A stretch of DNA of 64,000 nt, taken from NCBI RefSeq assembly GCF_018343695.1, contig NZ_JAGYPJ010000002.1, forward strand, positions 561 through 64,560, in the 5' to 3' direction. The position numbers and the translations under genes were made by a program. This DNA is from Lederbergia citrisecunda (GTDB lineage: Bacteria > Bacillota > Bacilli > Bacillales > Bacillaceae_C). Shown here piece after piece: positions 19,305-28,000 of this stretch (its first letter is position 1; every line of letters starts with the position of its first letter). The notes beneath the pieces are model-generated. The model saw nothing but the letters and a program-made list of their open reading frames with translations, was not told the DNA's origin and made no database searches.

Positions 19305-20057
19305 ATGAGATTACAAAACAAAGTTGCAATTATTACTGGCGGAGGAACTGGAATTGGTAGGGAGACCGCATTAAAATTTGCGAAAGAAGGGGCTAAGCTT
19401 GTCATTACTGATATTAATAAAGAGGCAGGTATGAAAACTGCTCAAGAGATTCAAGCAATGGGTGCTGAAGCCATTTTTGTACAACATAATGTAAGCAACG
19501 AAGACGATTGGAAAACAGTTGTTAGTGAAACAAGAAGCCGTTTCAAAAAAATCGATGTATTATTTAATAATGCAGGTATCTACATCATCAAACCTCTTGC
19601 AGAAATTGGATTAGATGAGTGGAATCGTTTAATGTCTATAAATGTGACAGGGGTTTTCCTTGGTATGAAGCATGTGATGCCTGTGATGGCAGAACAAAAA
19701 AGTGGTTCTGTAATTAATGCTTCATCAATTGCTGGTTTATTTGGAGCTCCTGGACATGTTCTTTACGGGGCAAGTAAAGGTGCTGTTCGCATCATGACAA
19801 AAGATGCTGCTATTGAATTCGCTAGCAAAGGTGTGCGTGTAAACTCTATTCATCCAGGATTTATTGAAACTGCAATGACAGATTATGCTTCAGAAGCAAC
19901 TGGACGTACGAAAGAGGAATTAAATAATGCGTATCCACTTGGAAGAATGGGTAATACTGAAGAAGTTGCACATACAGTTGTATTCCTTGCATCTGATGAA
20001 TCTTCTTTCACAACAGGGGCAGAGTTCGTTATTGATGGTGGAGCTACTGCAAGATAA
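19305..20057 (+). CDS. short-chain dehydrogenase/reductase (SDR)
   Basis: A 250-residue classical SDR, cytoplasmic and NAD(P)-dependent. The nucleotide-binding TGGGTGIG lies at 11-18, NNAG near 88, the catalytic Ser in NASSIAG and YGASK (Tyr and Lys) around 153-157. The C-terminal SSFTTGAEFVIDGG is typical. The acidic residue ending the second beta strand (VITDIN) favours NAD(H). The substrate, an alcohol or hydroxy acid, is likely imported by the adjacent MFS protein. SD GGGAGAG is seven to eight bases upstream. A terminator follows. Confidence 0.9.
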   Translation: MRLQNKVAIITGGGTGIGRETALKFAKEGAKLVITDINKEAGMKTAQEIQAMGAEAIFVQHNVSNEDDWKTVVSETRSRFKKIDVLFNNAGIYIIKPLAEIGLDEWNRLMSINVTGVFLGMKHVMPVMAEQKSGSVINASSIAGLFGAPGHVLYGASKGAVRIMTKDAAIEFASKGVRVNSIHPGFIETAMTDYASEATGRTKEELNNAYPLGRMGNTEEVAHTVVFLASDESSFTTGAEFVIDGGATAR

Positions 20058-20096
20058 TTCAAGACGTTTTCCTGAAGTGAATATCCCTTTATAGCT

Positions 20097-20138
20097 AAAG
20101 AAACAAGCGCTCTACTTAGTGCTTGTTTCTTTAATTTT
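20097..20138 (+). terminator. terminator of the MFS-SDR unit
   Basis: The stem AAAGAAACAAGC / GCTTGTTTCTTT with a 12-base loop, then AATTTTTG. Confidence 0.85.
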
Positions 20139-20350
20139 TGTGGAACATCTTAAATAATAAGACTCATGAAAAAAATCTAATTCATCATATGATTGAAATT
20201 TATAAGCATTCCTAGAAAAAACAGTATGATTTGGCTGATATAAGTATAAGGTTTCAGATATTTTATGTCGGAAAAAGATTTAACATTCATAATTTAGTAA
20301 AACTTCGATAAAATGCACTTTTTTCACAAAATGTTAAAAAGGTTTATACA

Positions 20351-20386
20351 AAAGGAATTGCCTCTTTTCAGCAATTCCTTTTTATG
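20351..20386. terminator. second hairpin terminator
   Basis: AAAGGAATTGC and GCAATTCCTTTTT form a good hairpin with flanking A and T runs. It could stop read-through from the SDR side or the convergent oxidase transcript. Confidence 0.75.
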
Positions 20387-20467
20387 TGCTTTAAGTTAAG
20401 GGTTTGTATTGCCCATCTTACATTTTACGCGTAATCTAGCAATATTAATCTATTTTGCACAACGATT

Positions 20468-21733
20468 TCACTCTGCCTCATTAAATATATATTTATTCAA
20501 AAAGTTATTGCGAAACTTACCATTCGGATCATACTTCATAAGCAGTTGCTGAAAAGCGGGCATCTTTTCATAAAGTGATTGTATTTTTGCAGGTGAGGTA
20601 GTGAACAGTTTTCCCCAATGTGGCTTTGCTTGAAAAGGTTCAAGCTGGGCTTCGATGAGTGGTAGCACCTGCTGAACTTCCGCCCATTTGTCCTGCCATG
20701 TAAAGTGAATGGCAACCGAATCCTGCTTATAGGATGGGCTCATCCATAGCTCGTCCTGTGCAATGGTCCGCACTTCTGATATAAATAGATGTGGTGCGAT
20801 TTGGTCGCGGATACCACTAATCGCACAAAGAGCGTCATAGGCATGCTCGCGAGCCAAAATATATTCACTTTGCAGCTCTTGACCTTTACTTGGGGTAAAG
20901 TCCATTCTAAAGTGTGGCAAGCGATCTAGCCAATCTCCTGGCACACCTAGCTGCGCTGTACAATTCTCTGCTCCAACCTTTGGTACGGGATGGAGATTTT
21001 CTTTAGCTGCTTTTGCTCCATAAAAGTCTTTTTCTAACACAAAAGTCTGATCATCCGTCAGTTTGCTCTTCAGCCACACCTGATTAAACGTTTCGTCCTG
21101 CCAATCCGTAAAAAGACTTACGCTATAGGCACTGGAATATATGGTATCAAAATCGCGAGCTAGCTGTGCTAACGGTAGATTTTCGTAAACAACCTGCCTC
21201 ATTTGACAACTTGGTAGGACATCTAGTGTTAATTGTGTGACGACACCGAGTCCACCTAGCCCAACAACTGCGCCATGTAATTCATCTTCTGATTTCTCCC
21301 TTGAAAAAGTTACAATACTTCCATCAGCTGTGACAACTTCCATAGCACGTACAGCTGCAGCTAAATTTTGATTGTTATTACCTGAACCATGTGTTGCTGT
21401 TGCACAAGCTCCAGCAACTGAAATGTGCGGAAGAGAAGCAAGGTTATGTAAGGAATAACCATGTTGCTGAAGCACATTACAAAGGTCGCCATACTTGATT
21501 CCTGCCTGCACGGTTACGGTTTCATTTTCACGATCAATGGATAAGATTTTGTTGATCTTTTGCAAGGATACTATATTCTCATTTGAATCTGCGATACTAT
21601 TAAACGAATGACGCGTTCCAATCACACGTAGCTTTGTTAAGCTTGAGACTAATTGTTGAAGGTCTTCAACAGATTCAGGTTCATGCCAGTTAGTCGTGCT
21701 ATATTGAAAATTACCTGCCCAATTTCTTTTCAT
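20468..21733 (-). CDS. FAD-dependent alditol oxidase / sugar-1,4-lactone oxidase family
   Basis: A 421-residue flavoprotein of the vanillyl-alcohol-oxidase fold. The N-terminus NWAGNFQYS and the following GTRHSFNSIADS match the alditol/xylitol oxidase branch, where the His of RHSFN carries FAD covalently. ATHGSGNNN completes the FAD site. The C-terminus KFRNNFLNKYIF fits the family, and 421 residues equals the usual length. Such enzymes oxidise sugar alcohols with oxygen, giving an aldose and H2O2. No signal peptide is visible. SD AAGGAG is upstream of the ATG. It stands alone with no sugar-alcohol transporter beside it, so the substrate is open. Confidence 0.87.
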   Translation of the reverse strand: MKRNWAGNFQYSTTNWHEPESVEDLQQLVSSLTKLRVIGTRHSFNSIADSNENIVSLQKINKILSIDRENETVTVQAGIKYGDLCNVLQQHGYSLHNLASLPHISVAGACATATHGSGNNNQNLAAAVRAMEVVTADGSIVTFSREKSEDELHGAVVGLGGLGVVTQLTLDVLPSCQMRQVVYENLPLAQLARDFDTIYSSAYSVSLFTDWQDETFNQVWLKSKLTDDQTFVLEKDFYGAKAAKENLHPVPKVGAENCTAQLGVPGDWLDRLPHFRMDFTPSKGQELQSEYILAREHAYDALCAISGIRDQIAPHLFISEVRTIAQDELWMSPSYKQDSVAIHFTWQDKWAEVQQVLPLIEAQLEPFQAKPHWGKLFTTSPAKIQSLYEKMPAFQQLLMKYDPNGKFRNNFLNKYIFNEAE

Positions 21734-22318
21734 ATCTATTAATCCTACTCCTTTTTTACTGTTTCATTAGCTTAACTATACGCTTAAGAAGAAAAAATTT
21801 TCAATCAATTTTACCTCTGCATAACAGCATGAGACAAAAAACAACAAAACACTGCGTTGCTGTTTTAAGAAATTTTCTTCAAATCTATTTTTTAATGTCC
21901 ATCAAAAGGGATACACATTAATATGCCTAAGCTCTTTTTATTATGGCAGAAAAGATCACGTTAATGTTTTTTAAACCTATTTTTCTTATTTTGGATAGTT
22001 ATAACTGGGCGGCATGAGGTATACAGTATGAAAAAAAACAACAATTATTATAGTTTATGTGCGCTGTACACGTATTTGTTGGATGATAGTAAGATATTGA
22101 TAGTAAATGAAGTAGTACCTAAATTTTGTATGCTGCCCTTACTCAATTAATGGTCGATTGTTTAGTAATAGTAGTAGCATTTGTTAAACAGGCAGGCTGG
22201 TGAAAGAAGGACCTAGAGTAATAATACAGAATAAGATTTTAGTATATTACTGGAGGATAGAATTTTATGAGACTGAGACAAATGGCAGTGGCTCCTACTT
22301 AATGAGGATCAGGAAGTT
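21734..22318. other. gene-poor stretch with one doubtful 40-residue ORF
   Basis: Mostly AT-rich DNA without a recognisable gene. An ORF at 22028-22150 on the plus strand (starting MKKNNNYYSLCALYTYLL) has GAGG about eight bases before its ATG but resembles nothing known; it is too weak to list as a gene. Confidence 0.35.
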
Positions 22319-22566
22319 TTATTTCTTCAAAAAAAAGGCGAAAGACGATTTTCTGGCAGGTTTTTTAGTTCCAATAGGTGAATCTGAAATGAGTTCATAG
22401 GCTTGGCCATATATCATATCATTTACTAAAGTATTTTCATAAGCTAAAATTTTTTCTACAATATTTAAGCATTTTCCCTTAAATAATTCTATTGCTTTCT
22501 TGGCCCATCTTGCTTATCTAATGCTTTGAAGTGCCTAAAATATTTTCCAAGTGATTCATCGTTCAT
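22319..22566 (-). pseudogene. small gene with one-base frameshift, family unknown
   Basis: The minus strand from an ATG at 22566 reads MNDESLGKYFRHFKALDKQ and then meets a stop. Shifting one base at about 22506 continues in WAKKAIELFKGK, then NIVEKILAYENTLVND, MIYGQAYELISDSPIG and ends KKSSF-like basic residues to a TAA at 22319. Both halves look like real soluble helical protein sequence and fit together as one gene of about 82 residues, so a single-base deletion is the simplest explanation. The family is not recognised. The start has only a weak SD. Confidence 0.45.
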
Positions 22567-22923
22567 TTCTCATTTTTTGGAATTTATTTATGTAAGTACA
22601 ATATCAATATTACAAACGTTTGTTCTATTGTAAAATGTTCACTACATTTGAATTTAGTGCCAAATTAAAAAAAGAAAATCCTTATTCCCCCATCTGTTGT
22701 CCGTTTGTTTACAAGGACAAGAATCTCTAAACTGCTTCTCAAGTAATTATCAATCCCATTAAGATCACACCTTTAATTGAGGAACTGCAGAAACAGTTTA
22801 GACTTTCCTGTCCAATGTTCAAGGAGCTTAGAATTTCTTGTATCCGATCTGTAACTGTCTATTATTCATATATTTTATGATTAATGGCAATAGCAATAAT
22901 TCAAAGTTGCCAGTGTGATATTA
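22567..22923. other. spacer with a 12-base palindrome
   Basis: No gene. ACAAACGTTTGT at 22612-22623 is a perfect palindrome lying 46 bases upstream of the frameshifted ORF, a suitable place for an operator. Confidence 0.35.
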
Positions 22924-24087
22924 TCAATCTCCATCCAATAACCAGTTAATGTACGCTGAATTTACGTCATTTTTCCTTTTGACGACTAAGGTTTTATATT
23001 CCCTAGTGGATAGTTGAACATTTTCAAATAACTCAATTTCCTTTGAAGAGGAAACGATACGGACATTGTTTTTGACCTTAATTGTAAAATAATTTAGCAA
23101 GCCGGGCGGCTTTGATTTAAAACCGGAAAGCTTTGAAAAATCAAGATAACAACCAGACGAATCTGCTTTCAACGATACCTCTGAATGATAAACCACTTGA
23201 CTGAATCCTTCTGCCGTGTTGGCAGCTAGCATCGTGTCGAATCGATTTTGATACGGTTCTAGGAATTTAACCCAACGGCTCACCACTTCTCCATTTCTCT
23301 CGGGATCGGGATGGAGCAAATTTGGCCAGTGCATGCCACAAATTGGACCGTTAATATTACCGCTTACTTCCGGCTCGAGCACGTTCCATAAATATAGGTC
23401 CGTTCCGCGATTTACCGCAATTAAGGATCCGTCAAATCCGAAGAGTTCCGATTCCGGTTGCTTCGACCTAGGCATACCTTCAAATGGAAGGGAATGATAC
23501 TTCACGCCGAATTGCTCAAGTATGAATGCAAGCCCTTCTTCACCGGCCCCATAATGGTGTTGATGCGCGGTGGCTACGAATGATTCGGGAAAAGGTCCGA
23601 GATCGTTTTCTTTAAGTATTTCAGCGAATGCCTCCAAGTGTGCTATTACGCTTTCTTTTGGTCTCATGTTTCCGTGTACGTCATGCCATTCCGCCCTCTC
23701 CATAACGCCTCCGTTACCCCAATATTCATGACCGATACCGTGCAAGCCCACTTCAATAAAACGGTTCTCGTTTCGAATGATAGCTGCAGCCTCTTTTAAC
23801 AGTGGAGAAGATTTCCATGGATTCCTCCACTGTTCACCTAAATATGTTGCGTCGGGCAGCGCCCTTAGGCGGTCGGTCAAGTCCCACTCACATAAAATGA
23901 ATGAAGCCTGCGGACGCATGCCTAGCCGTTTGCCAAGTTCGGCGATCGCTGTATAATCCAATGGATGATGGTCTCGATTTATGTCTGATCTCCACGGCCC
24001 ATTCTTACTGACGCTAGAACTGCCTGTCCACCATCCAGCATCATCTATTACCACTTGTATTGCAAGAGGAATACTTATCAAATTCAT
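22924..24087 (-). CDS. polysaccharide-deacetylase-like protein
   Basis: A 387-residue protein with NodB-homology features. An early strand ends in VVIDDAGWW (Asp-Asp, possible metal and base residues), and GLHGIGHEYW supplies an HxxxH metal pair. A later HQHHYGAGEEG segment adds His residues. There is no signal peptide. Residues from about 300 form a beta-rich extension. The ATG at 24087 has GGAAGGA nine bases upstream; an ATG at 24105 has no SD. It follows the GNAT-like gene by 21 bases on the same strand. Local GC content is visibly higher than in the flanking AT-rich DNA, suggesting acquisition from elsewhere. The substrate is unknown. Confidence 0.7.
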   Translation of the reverse strand: MNLISIPLAIQVVIDDAGWWTGSSSVSKNGPWRSDINRDHHPLDYTAIAELGKRLGMRPQASFILCEWDLTDRLRALPDATYLGEQWRNPWKSSPLLKEAAAIIRNENRFIEVGLHGIGHEYWGNGGVMERAEWHDVHGNMRPKESVIAHLEAFAEILKENDLGPFPESFVATAHQHHYGAGEEGLAFILEQFGVKYHSLPFEGMPRSKQPESELFGFDGSLIAVNRGTDLYLWNVLEPEVSGNINGPICGMHWPNLLHPDPERNGEVVSRWVKFLEPYQNRFDTMLAANTAEGFSQVVYHSEVSLKADSSGCYLDFSKLSGFKSKPPGLLNYFTIKVKNNVRIVSSSKEIELFENVQLSTREYKTLVVKRKNDVNSAYINWLLDGD

Positions 24088-24108
24088 GCAATCAGATCCT
24101 TCCATGTT

Positions 24109-25350
24109 CTATTCACATATTTTTAGTAACGATTGAACTTCTCCTTGCTTTTTTTGGTAATATGTTGGACCACTATAAAAATCGTCAAATAACAGAAATC
24201 CTGCAGCTGAACTCATTTGTTTACCTGACAAAACATGCCTTTTGATTGCACGCTGCAATGAAGTCTCTTCCGGTAAAGTATGCAAATCTTTTGGTTTGGA
24301 TATAAATACAGTTTCAAATACTGAATCATCATCAACAATTCTGTACAAATAAAAATCACGCTGGAATTTCACCAAATTGGAATCCTCAGGTAGAATTTTC
24401 TGTAAAAGTGGATCAAACATCCAAGTATGACATATAAAACCCTTGAACTGTTGTTTAGGAAACAGCTTAGGATAAATTGCCATTGCGCTTCGATACGATT
24501 CATCCAGCAAGTCATATTCCAATTTTCCTCCGCGTGGAATATGGACATCCAGCATGAAGTCCCCCTTTATTAATACTGCTTCCCATTCTGCTAAAGATAA
24601 TTTTACTGTTTTCGACAGAACCCTACCGAGTGGGGTTATAGGGAACCCTTCAAAGAAATTACCAGTTAATTGACACTCCCCCTCTAATGCAATCACCATT
24701 CTGGTATTCATGTGGCGGTAAACACTGATATGTTGATCAAATTTTTTAGGCATGTATTGCAGACGGCCAATGCGGAAGAGCCCGCCCTGAAAATGATTTT
24801 TTAACCATTCAAGAAGGAAATTTTCAATTCCCCAGACACCTGTTCGTTTTCTCGATTCTTCCATAATGATTCCGATATCGGATAAGGTATCAAAAAGAAT
24901 GGATTCCGTGATGCCACGCATCTTATAATTCTCTCTTAACCATGGAAGGTTTGAAACTGCAATAATCAAGGGAAACATCTGTGCCATAGCACCCATTGCC
25001 ACTTCTGGTATGGGCCAGCTTGCTACGTCATAAGCGTCCGTAGGACTATTTTCTTCATAAAGCAGGCATTTCCAAAGCCATGCAAAAGTGATCAAATCTT
25101 CTCTTCCTCTAATAAGCTCCAAAGCATGATAAAAAGCAGCAGATTTCTCTTCATTTAACTTGAAATAAAGATTGGCCTCTGATATATATTCGCTTCTTAA
25201 AAAATACAGCTGCTGATCATCTTTATATAGAGCTATTACAGATTCCCAGTTTTCAACCCACACCTCCGGAGGATTATTGATATGTAGTAAGGTCATCAAC
25301 TCATGAAAGCATTGTATGAGTTGAGTTTTTTTTCGATTTGGCCGCAGCAT
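24109..25350 (-). CDS. acyltransferase-domain protein (NAT_N / GNAT_C type)
   Basis: A 413-residue protein of a Firmicutes/Actinobacteria family with an N-terminal helical NAT_N domain (about 1-170) and a C-terminal GNAT-like domain. The family signature is clear: QGGLFRIGRLQY, DVHIPRGGKLEYD, SYRSAMAIYPKLFP, CHTWMFDPLLQKILPEDSNLVKFQRDF (in parts) and a GFLLFDD end. The enzymatic activity of the family has not, to my knowledge, been established; acyl transfer is inferred from the fold. It is the first gene of a two-gene operon with the deacetylase-like protein, suggesting that the pair edits an acyl group on a common substrate. Confidence 0.78.
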   Translation of the reverse strand: MLRPNRKKTQLIQCFHELMTLLHINNPPEVWVENWESVIALYKDDQQLYFLRSEYISEANLYFKLNEEKSAAFYHALELIRGREDLITFAWLWKCLLYEENSPTDAYDVASWPIPEVAMGAMAQMFPLIIAVSNLPWLRENYKMRGITESILFDTLSDIGIIMEESRKRTGVWGIENFLLEWLKNHFQGGLFRIGRLQYMPKKFDQHISVYRHMNTRMVIALEGECQLTGNFFEGFPITPLGRVLSKTVKLSLAEWEAVLIKGDFMLDVHIPRGGKLEYDLLDESYRSAMAIYPKLFPKQQFKGFICHTWMFDPLLQKILPEDSNLVKFQRDFYLYRIVDDDSVFETVFISKPKDLHTLPEETSLQRAIKRHVLSGKQMSSAAGFLLFDDFYSGPTYYQKKQGEVQSLLKICE

Positions 25351-25829
25351 GTCATCAACACCTTATCTTCTATATTTACCGCGAGGCTTAGCTTTATTAA
25401 AATGTGTTTTGTATTTAGATTATCGATTCTATATTACAACTATAATTTTAAACCAACTGCTCCAAAAATAAAACACCAAAAATGGGAATATACCAATAAG
25501 TCGGAATAATTCGTAATATATTCATATTGAAAATGATTCTTACTTAAAATGCAGATTGTAAAGGCTATACTTAAACTGACAGAATGCTATTCTTAAAGAA
25601 GTCAATATGCAGTAGCGTGAGGAGCTTTAGGAAAATGGGTGGGATATAAGAAGATCCTTCAGCCACTACCCTTGAAATAGCTAAACACTATAACGAATTA
25701 GGTAAATCTACTGAAAAAGTGTATGAAGTTCAATGAAATCTTTAGAAGGATACCCTGAAATTACTTGGGGACTCTTAGAAGATTGGGAACTGATTATGAG
25801 CTTTTCATCAAGAAGGAGGAAGTAGATGT
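25351..25829. other. spacer with decayed coding fragments
   Basis: From about 25650 the plus strand gives protein-like pieces in two frames. One is LEIAKHYNELGKSTEKVYEVQ followed by a stop; the other starts at an ATG at 25736 (KSLEGYPEITWGLLEDWEL) and ends just before the PPOX gene. They read like one gene broken by a shift. The family is not recognised. Confidence 0.35.
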
Positions 25830-26177
25830 ATGAAAGAAGACTATCAATTTATAAAAAAGATTGAAACGGAAGAAGAACTACGGTCAATTATTGGTTTTCC
25901 GAGTGAGCTAGTAAAGAGAAAAGTGATTTCATATATTGATCACAATTGTTCAGAATTCATATCTAAATCACCGTTTTTGGTTTTATCTACCTCGGATGAA
26001 TTTGGATTTTGTGATGTCTCTCCTCGAGGAGATAAGAGAGGTTTTGTTCAAGTGTTAAGTAAGAAGCAGTTAATTTTACCTGAAAGACCTGGAAATAAGA
26101 GAATAGATTCAATGCGAAATATCTTATTAAACCCAAGAGTAGGTCTTATCTTTTTTATTCCAGGATGGAAACATTAA
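25830..26177 (+). pseudogene. truncated FMN-dependent PPOX-type flavoprotein
   Basis: A 115-residue ORF with the N-terminal half of a pyridoxamine-5'-phosphate-oxidase-like protein of the MSMEG_1061 type: SPFLVLSTSDEFGFCDVSPRGDK, then LPERPGNKRIDSMRNILLNPRVGLIFFIPG (read in parts). Family members are about 200 residues and continue with a further strand and helix. Here the frame stops three residues after FFIPG. The dimer interface and FMN site are incomplete, so the gene is probably dead. SD AAGGAGG is about ten bases upstream. Confidence 0.65.
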
Positions 26178-26253
26178 GAGGTTATGATTGGGCGGAATGA
26201 TGTTAACATTTGGTATTTAATAGATTTATGCTTCATATTTCTAACATTGTGAA

Positions 26254-26319
26254 TTAACAAAGGCTTCTCATAAGTTGAGTAAACTTCTGAGAAACTTCTT
26301 TTTTTGCCTCTTGTGTTAC
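26254..26319 (-). pseudogene. tyrosine integrase C-terminal tail, copy 2
   Basis: Twenty-one residues plus stop on the minus strand: VTQEAKKEVSQKFTQLMRSLC. This is the extreme C-terminus of the same integrase family as copies 1 and 3 (shared KKxxSxKFxxLMRSL). The DNA forms an imperfect hairpin (AAAGGCTTCTCATAAGTT / AACTTCTGAGAAACTTC) followed by seven T on the plus strand, so it may act as a rightward terminator. Confidence 0.6.
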
Positions 26320-26356
26320 AATGAACGGTAACATTTTTATTTCAGGGGGCGGAAAA

Positions 26357-26785
26357 ATGTACACTGTTCTTACATATTTTGTTACCCTATTTGTCATAGT
26401 AATATCAGTCTTTATTTCACTATTAATTAAATATGAATTAGAGAAAATGTTTCGAGAAAAAAGGGATGTAATCCCTTTTCATATATGTAATGTGCTGATT
26501 ACATTAATGGTTTCCTTTGGGGCCCATACTGTCATGACAATTTATATCGTTGGGAAAGAAGTTAATTTCCTATTACAATTAGTCATTCTCCTGTTCATGA
26601 TCTTTCCCATTTATTTTGTAGGTCACTTAGCATTTGTAAAATATAAATTTAAATACTGGCCATACGAAACTACTGACAACGAGAAAGTGATAGTCCTTAA
26701 CGAACAATACTTAATAAAGAAAAAACTGCCTTTAAGATTGAGAAATTATAATGCTGCTGCCAAGGAAAATAAATCAAAGAAGTAA
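26357..26785 (+). CDS. hypothetical membrane protein, four predicted helices
   Basis: A 142-residue protein, unrecognised. Hydrophobic segments lie at about 2-24, 44-64, 73-90 and the following PIYFVGHLAFV stretch, with a basic C-terminal tail rich in Lys, Arg and Asn. The frame opens at 26321 inside the integrase tail, but the ATG at 26357 has AGGGGGCGG before it. It precedes a DUF1801 gene by 23 bases. Confidence 0.65.
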   Translation: MYTVLTYFVTLFVIVISVFISLLIKYELEKMFREKRDVIPFHICNVLITLMVSFGAHTVMTIYIVGKEVNFLLQLVILLFMIFPIYFVGHLAFVKYKFKYWPYETTDNEKVIVLNEQYLIKKKLPLRLRNYNAAAKENKSKK

Positions 26786-26808
26786 GTATAAAATCTTAGG
26801 AGGATGAC

Positions 26809-27180
26809 ATGGACGTTTTTGCAAAATATTTAGCAGGTATCGATAACCTCGACCACCGCGACCGAACAAATGAAATTTTGGCGTGGATTGCTAATAAATT
26901 CCCAAAATTGGAACCGCAAATCAAGTGGAATACACCAATGTTTACCGATCACGGCACATTTATTATCGGCTTTTCCACAGCGAAGCATCATTTAAGCATT
27001 TCACCCGAAGAAGTAGGCATTGAGCGCTTTGCCGATGATATAACAAAAGCTGGCTACAGCGCTACCAAAGGTTTGTTTCGAATTCCGTGGAATGATCCGG
27101 TAGATTACGAATTGCTTGAGAAAATGATTGAGTTCAATATACAGGATAAAGCAGAATATACGAATTTTTGGCGTAAATAA
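26809..27180 (+). CDS. DUF1801 / YdhG-like iron chaperone family protein
   Basis: A 123-residue cytoplasmic protein. [30 protein letters not shown] and [25 protein letters not shown] (in parts) match the DUF1801 family, whose B. subtilis member YdhG/Fra has been described as a frataxin-like iron donor. SD AGGAGG is five bases before the ATG. The same family also holds many proteins of unknown role. Confidence 0.82.
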   Translation: MDVFAKYLAGIDNLDHRDRTNEILAWIANKFPKLEPQIKWNTPMFTDHGTFIIGFSTAKHHLSISPEEVGIERFADDITKAGYSATKGLFRIPWNDPVDYELLEKMIEFNIQDKAEYTNFWRK

Positions 27181-27201
27181 TACATCACGCATTATCAAAA
27201 A

Positions 27202-27240
27202 ACGTATGACACGAAAAGATTGTCATGCGCTTTTGCGATT
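27202..27240 (+). terminator. weak hairpin terminator
   Basis: CGTATGACA and TGTCATGCG form an imperfect stem followed by CTTTT, 25 bases after the DUF1801 gene. Confidence 0.45.
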
Positions 27241-27424
27241 CAATTAAGGTGCAAACTGCTAAATAGTGGCCGTATGCGAACCTCTCGTCAAATAGGATGT
27301 AGATGATAATAGTTTTTTCATACTAATCAATTTGATTTTAGCCGTTATACAAAAATATAAGGGTATATTGATGTTACAAGGTGATCTGCTTTTATAAATT
27401 TCATTTTAATATCAATAGGAATCA

Positions 27425-27560
27425 TAAAAAGGCTTCTCATAAGTTCACTGAACTTATGAGAAGCCTTTTTTTGTGAGGTAGAGGTACACATTTTTGTGAT
27501 TTGATTATGTGTATGAGCAATCCTGTCCATGATTTGTTTCATGTCCCTAGTATCTAGAAT
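27425..27560 (-). pseudogene. tyrosine integrase C-terminal relic, copy 3
   Basis: The minus strand encodes KQIMDRIAHTHNQITKMCT, then KKASHKFSELMRSLF: the GH-box region (with GH changed to AH), the lost nucleophile region and the tail. It is the same family as copies 1 and 2. Its 3' end has become a near-perfect palindrome, GGCTTCTCATAAGTTC - 3 bases - GAACTTATGAGAAGCC, with A and T runs outside, which should work as a bidirectional terminator. Confidence 0.65.
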
Positions 27561-28000
27561 CGAAAGAATGCTTTTCCTTTCGTTTGTATTTTGGTTAAAT
27601 ATGGAAAAATAAACTAGTGTCAAAGCTTTACAAATATTATCAGGGTGAGAAAATTAGGAATCTTGAAGATAAAACGAATAAAATTCTGCATTTCACCACA
27701 GCTGTCTATGATACCTCTTATGAAAAAAATTATATTTGAATAATTTTGGGGTTGATATCGAACTATAATTAGAATAAAATAAAAAACGTTCGGTTATTAA
27801 TTTCACTTTCTGTATAAAAGATACTTTTTTTTACTATTTACGCATCAAAAGCAAACAATGGTATAGAGTAAATATACAATATGCGGTATTGAGATGAGTC
27901 TCAAAGGATCCTCATTAATCACAAAAATATGAAAATGAAAATAGAGATATATTGAAATATCAAGTTATATTAATAGATTTTGGTTAAAGGGGTTAACAAA
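27561..28000. other. AT-rich leader region of the M20/DUF3100 operon
   Basis: No gene is seen. The promoter of the operon must lie here, but no well-spaced pair of boxes could be chosen among many AT-rich candidates. Confidence 0.4.

Noticed and set aside
22612-22623. ACAAACGTTTGT palindrome as a LexA/SOS box
   Set aside because: The Bacillus box needs GAAC-N4-GTTC; the left half-site is AAAC and there is no SOS gene beside it.
27345-27623. 92-residue minus-strand ORF as a real gene
   Set aside because: Contains the integrase relic tail and otherwise unstructured sequence; the active-site motifs are lost.
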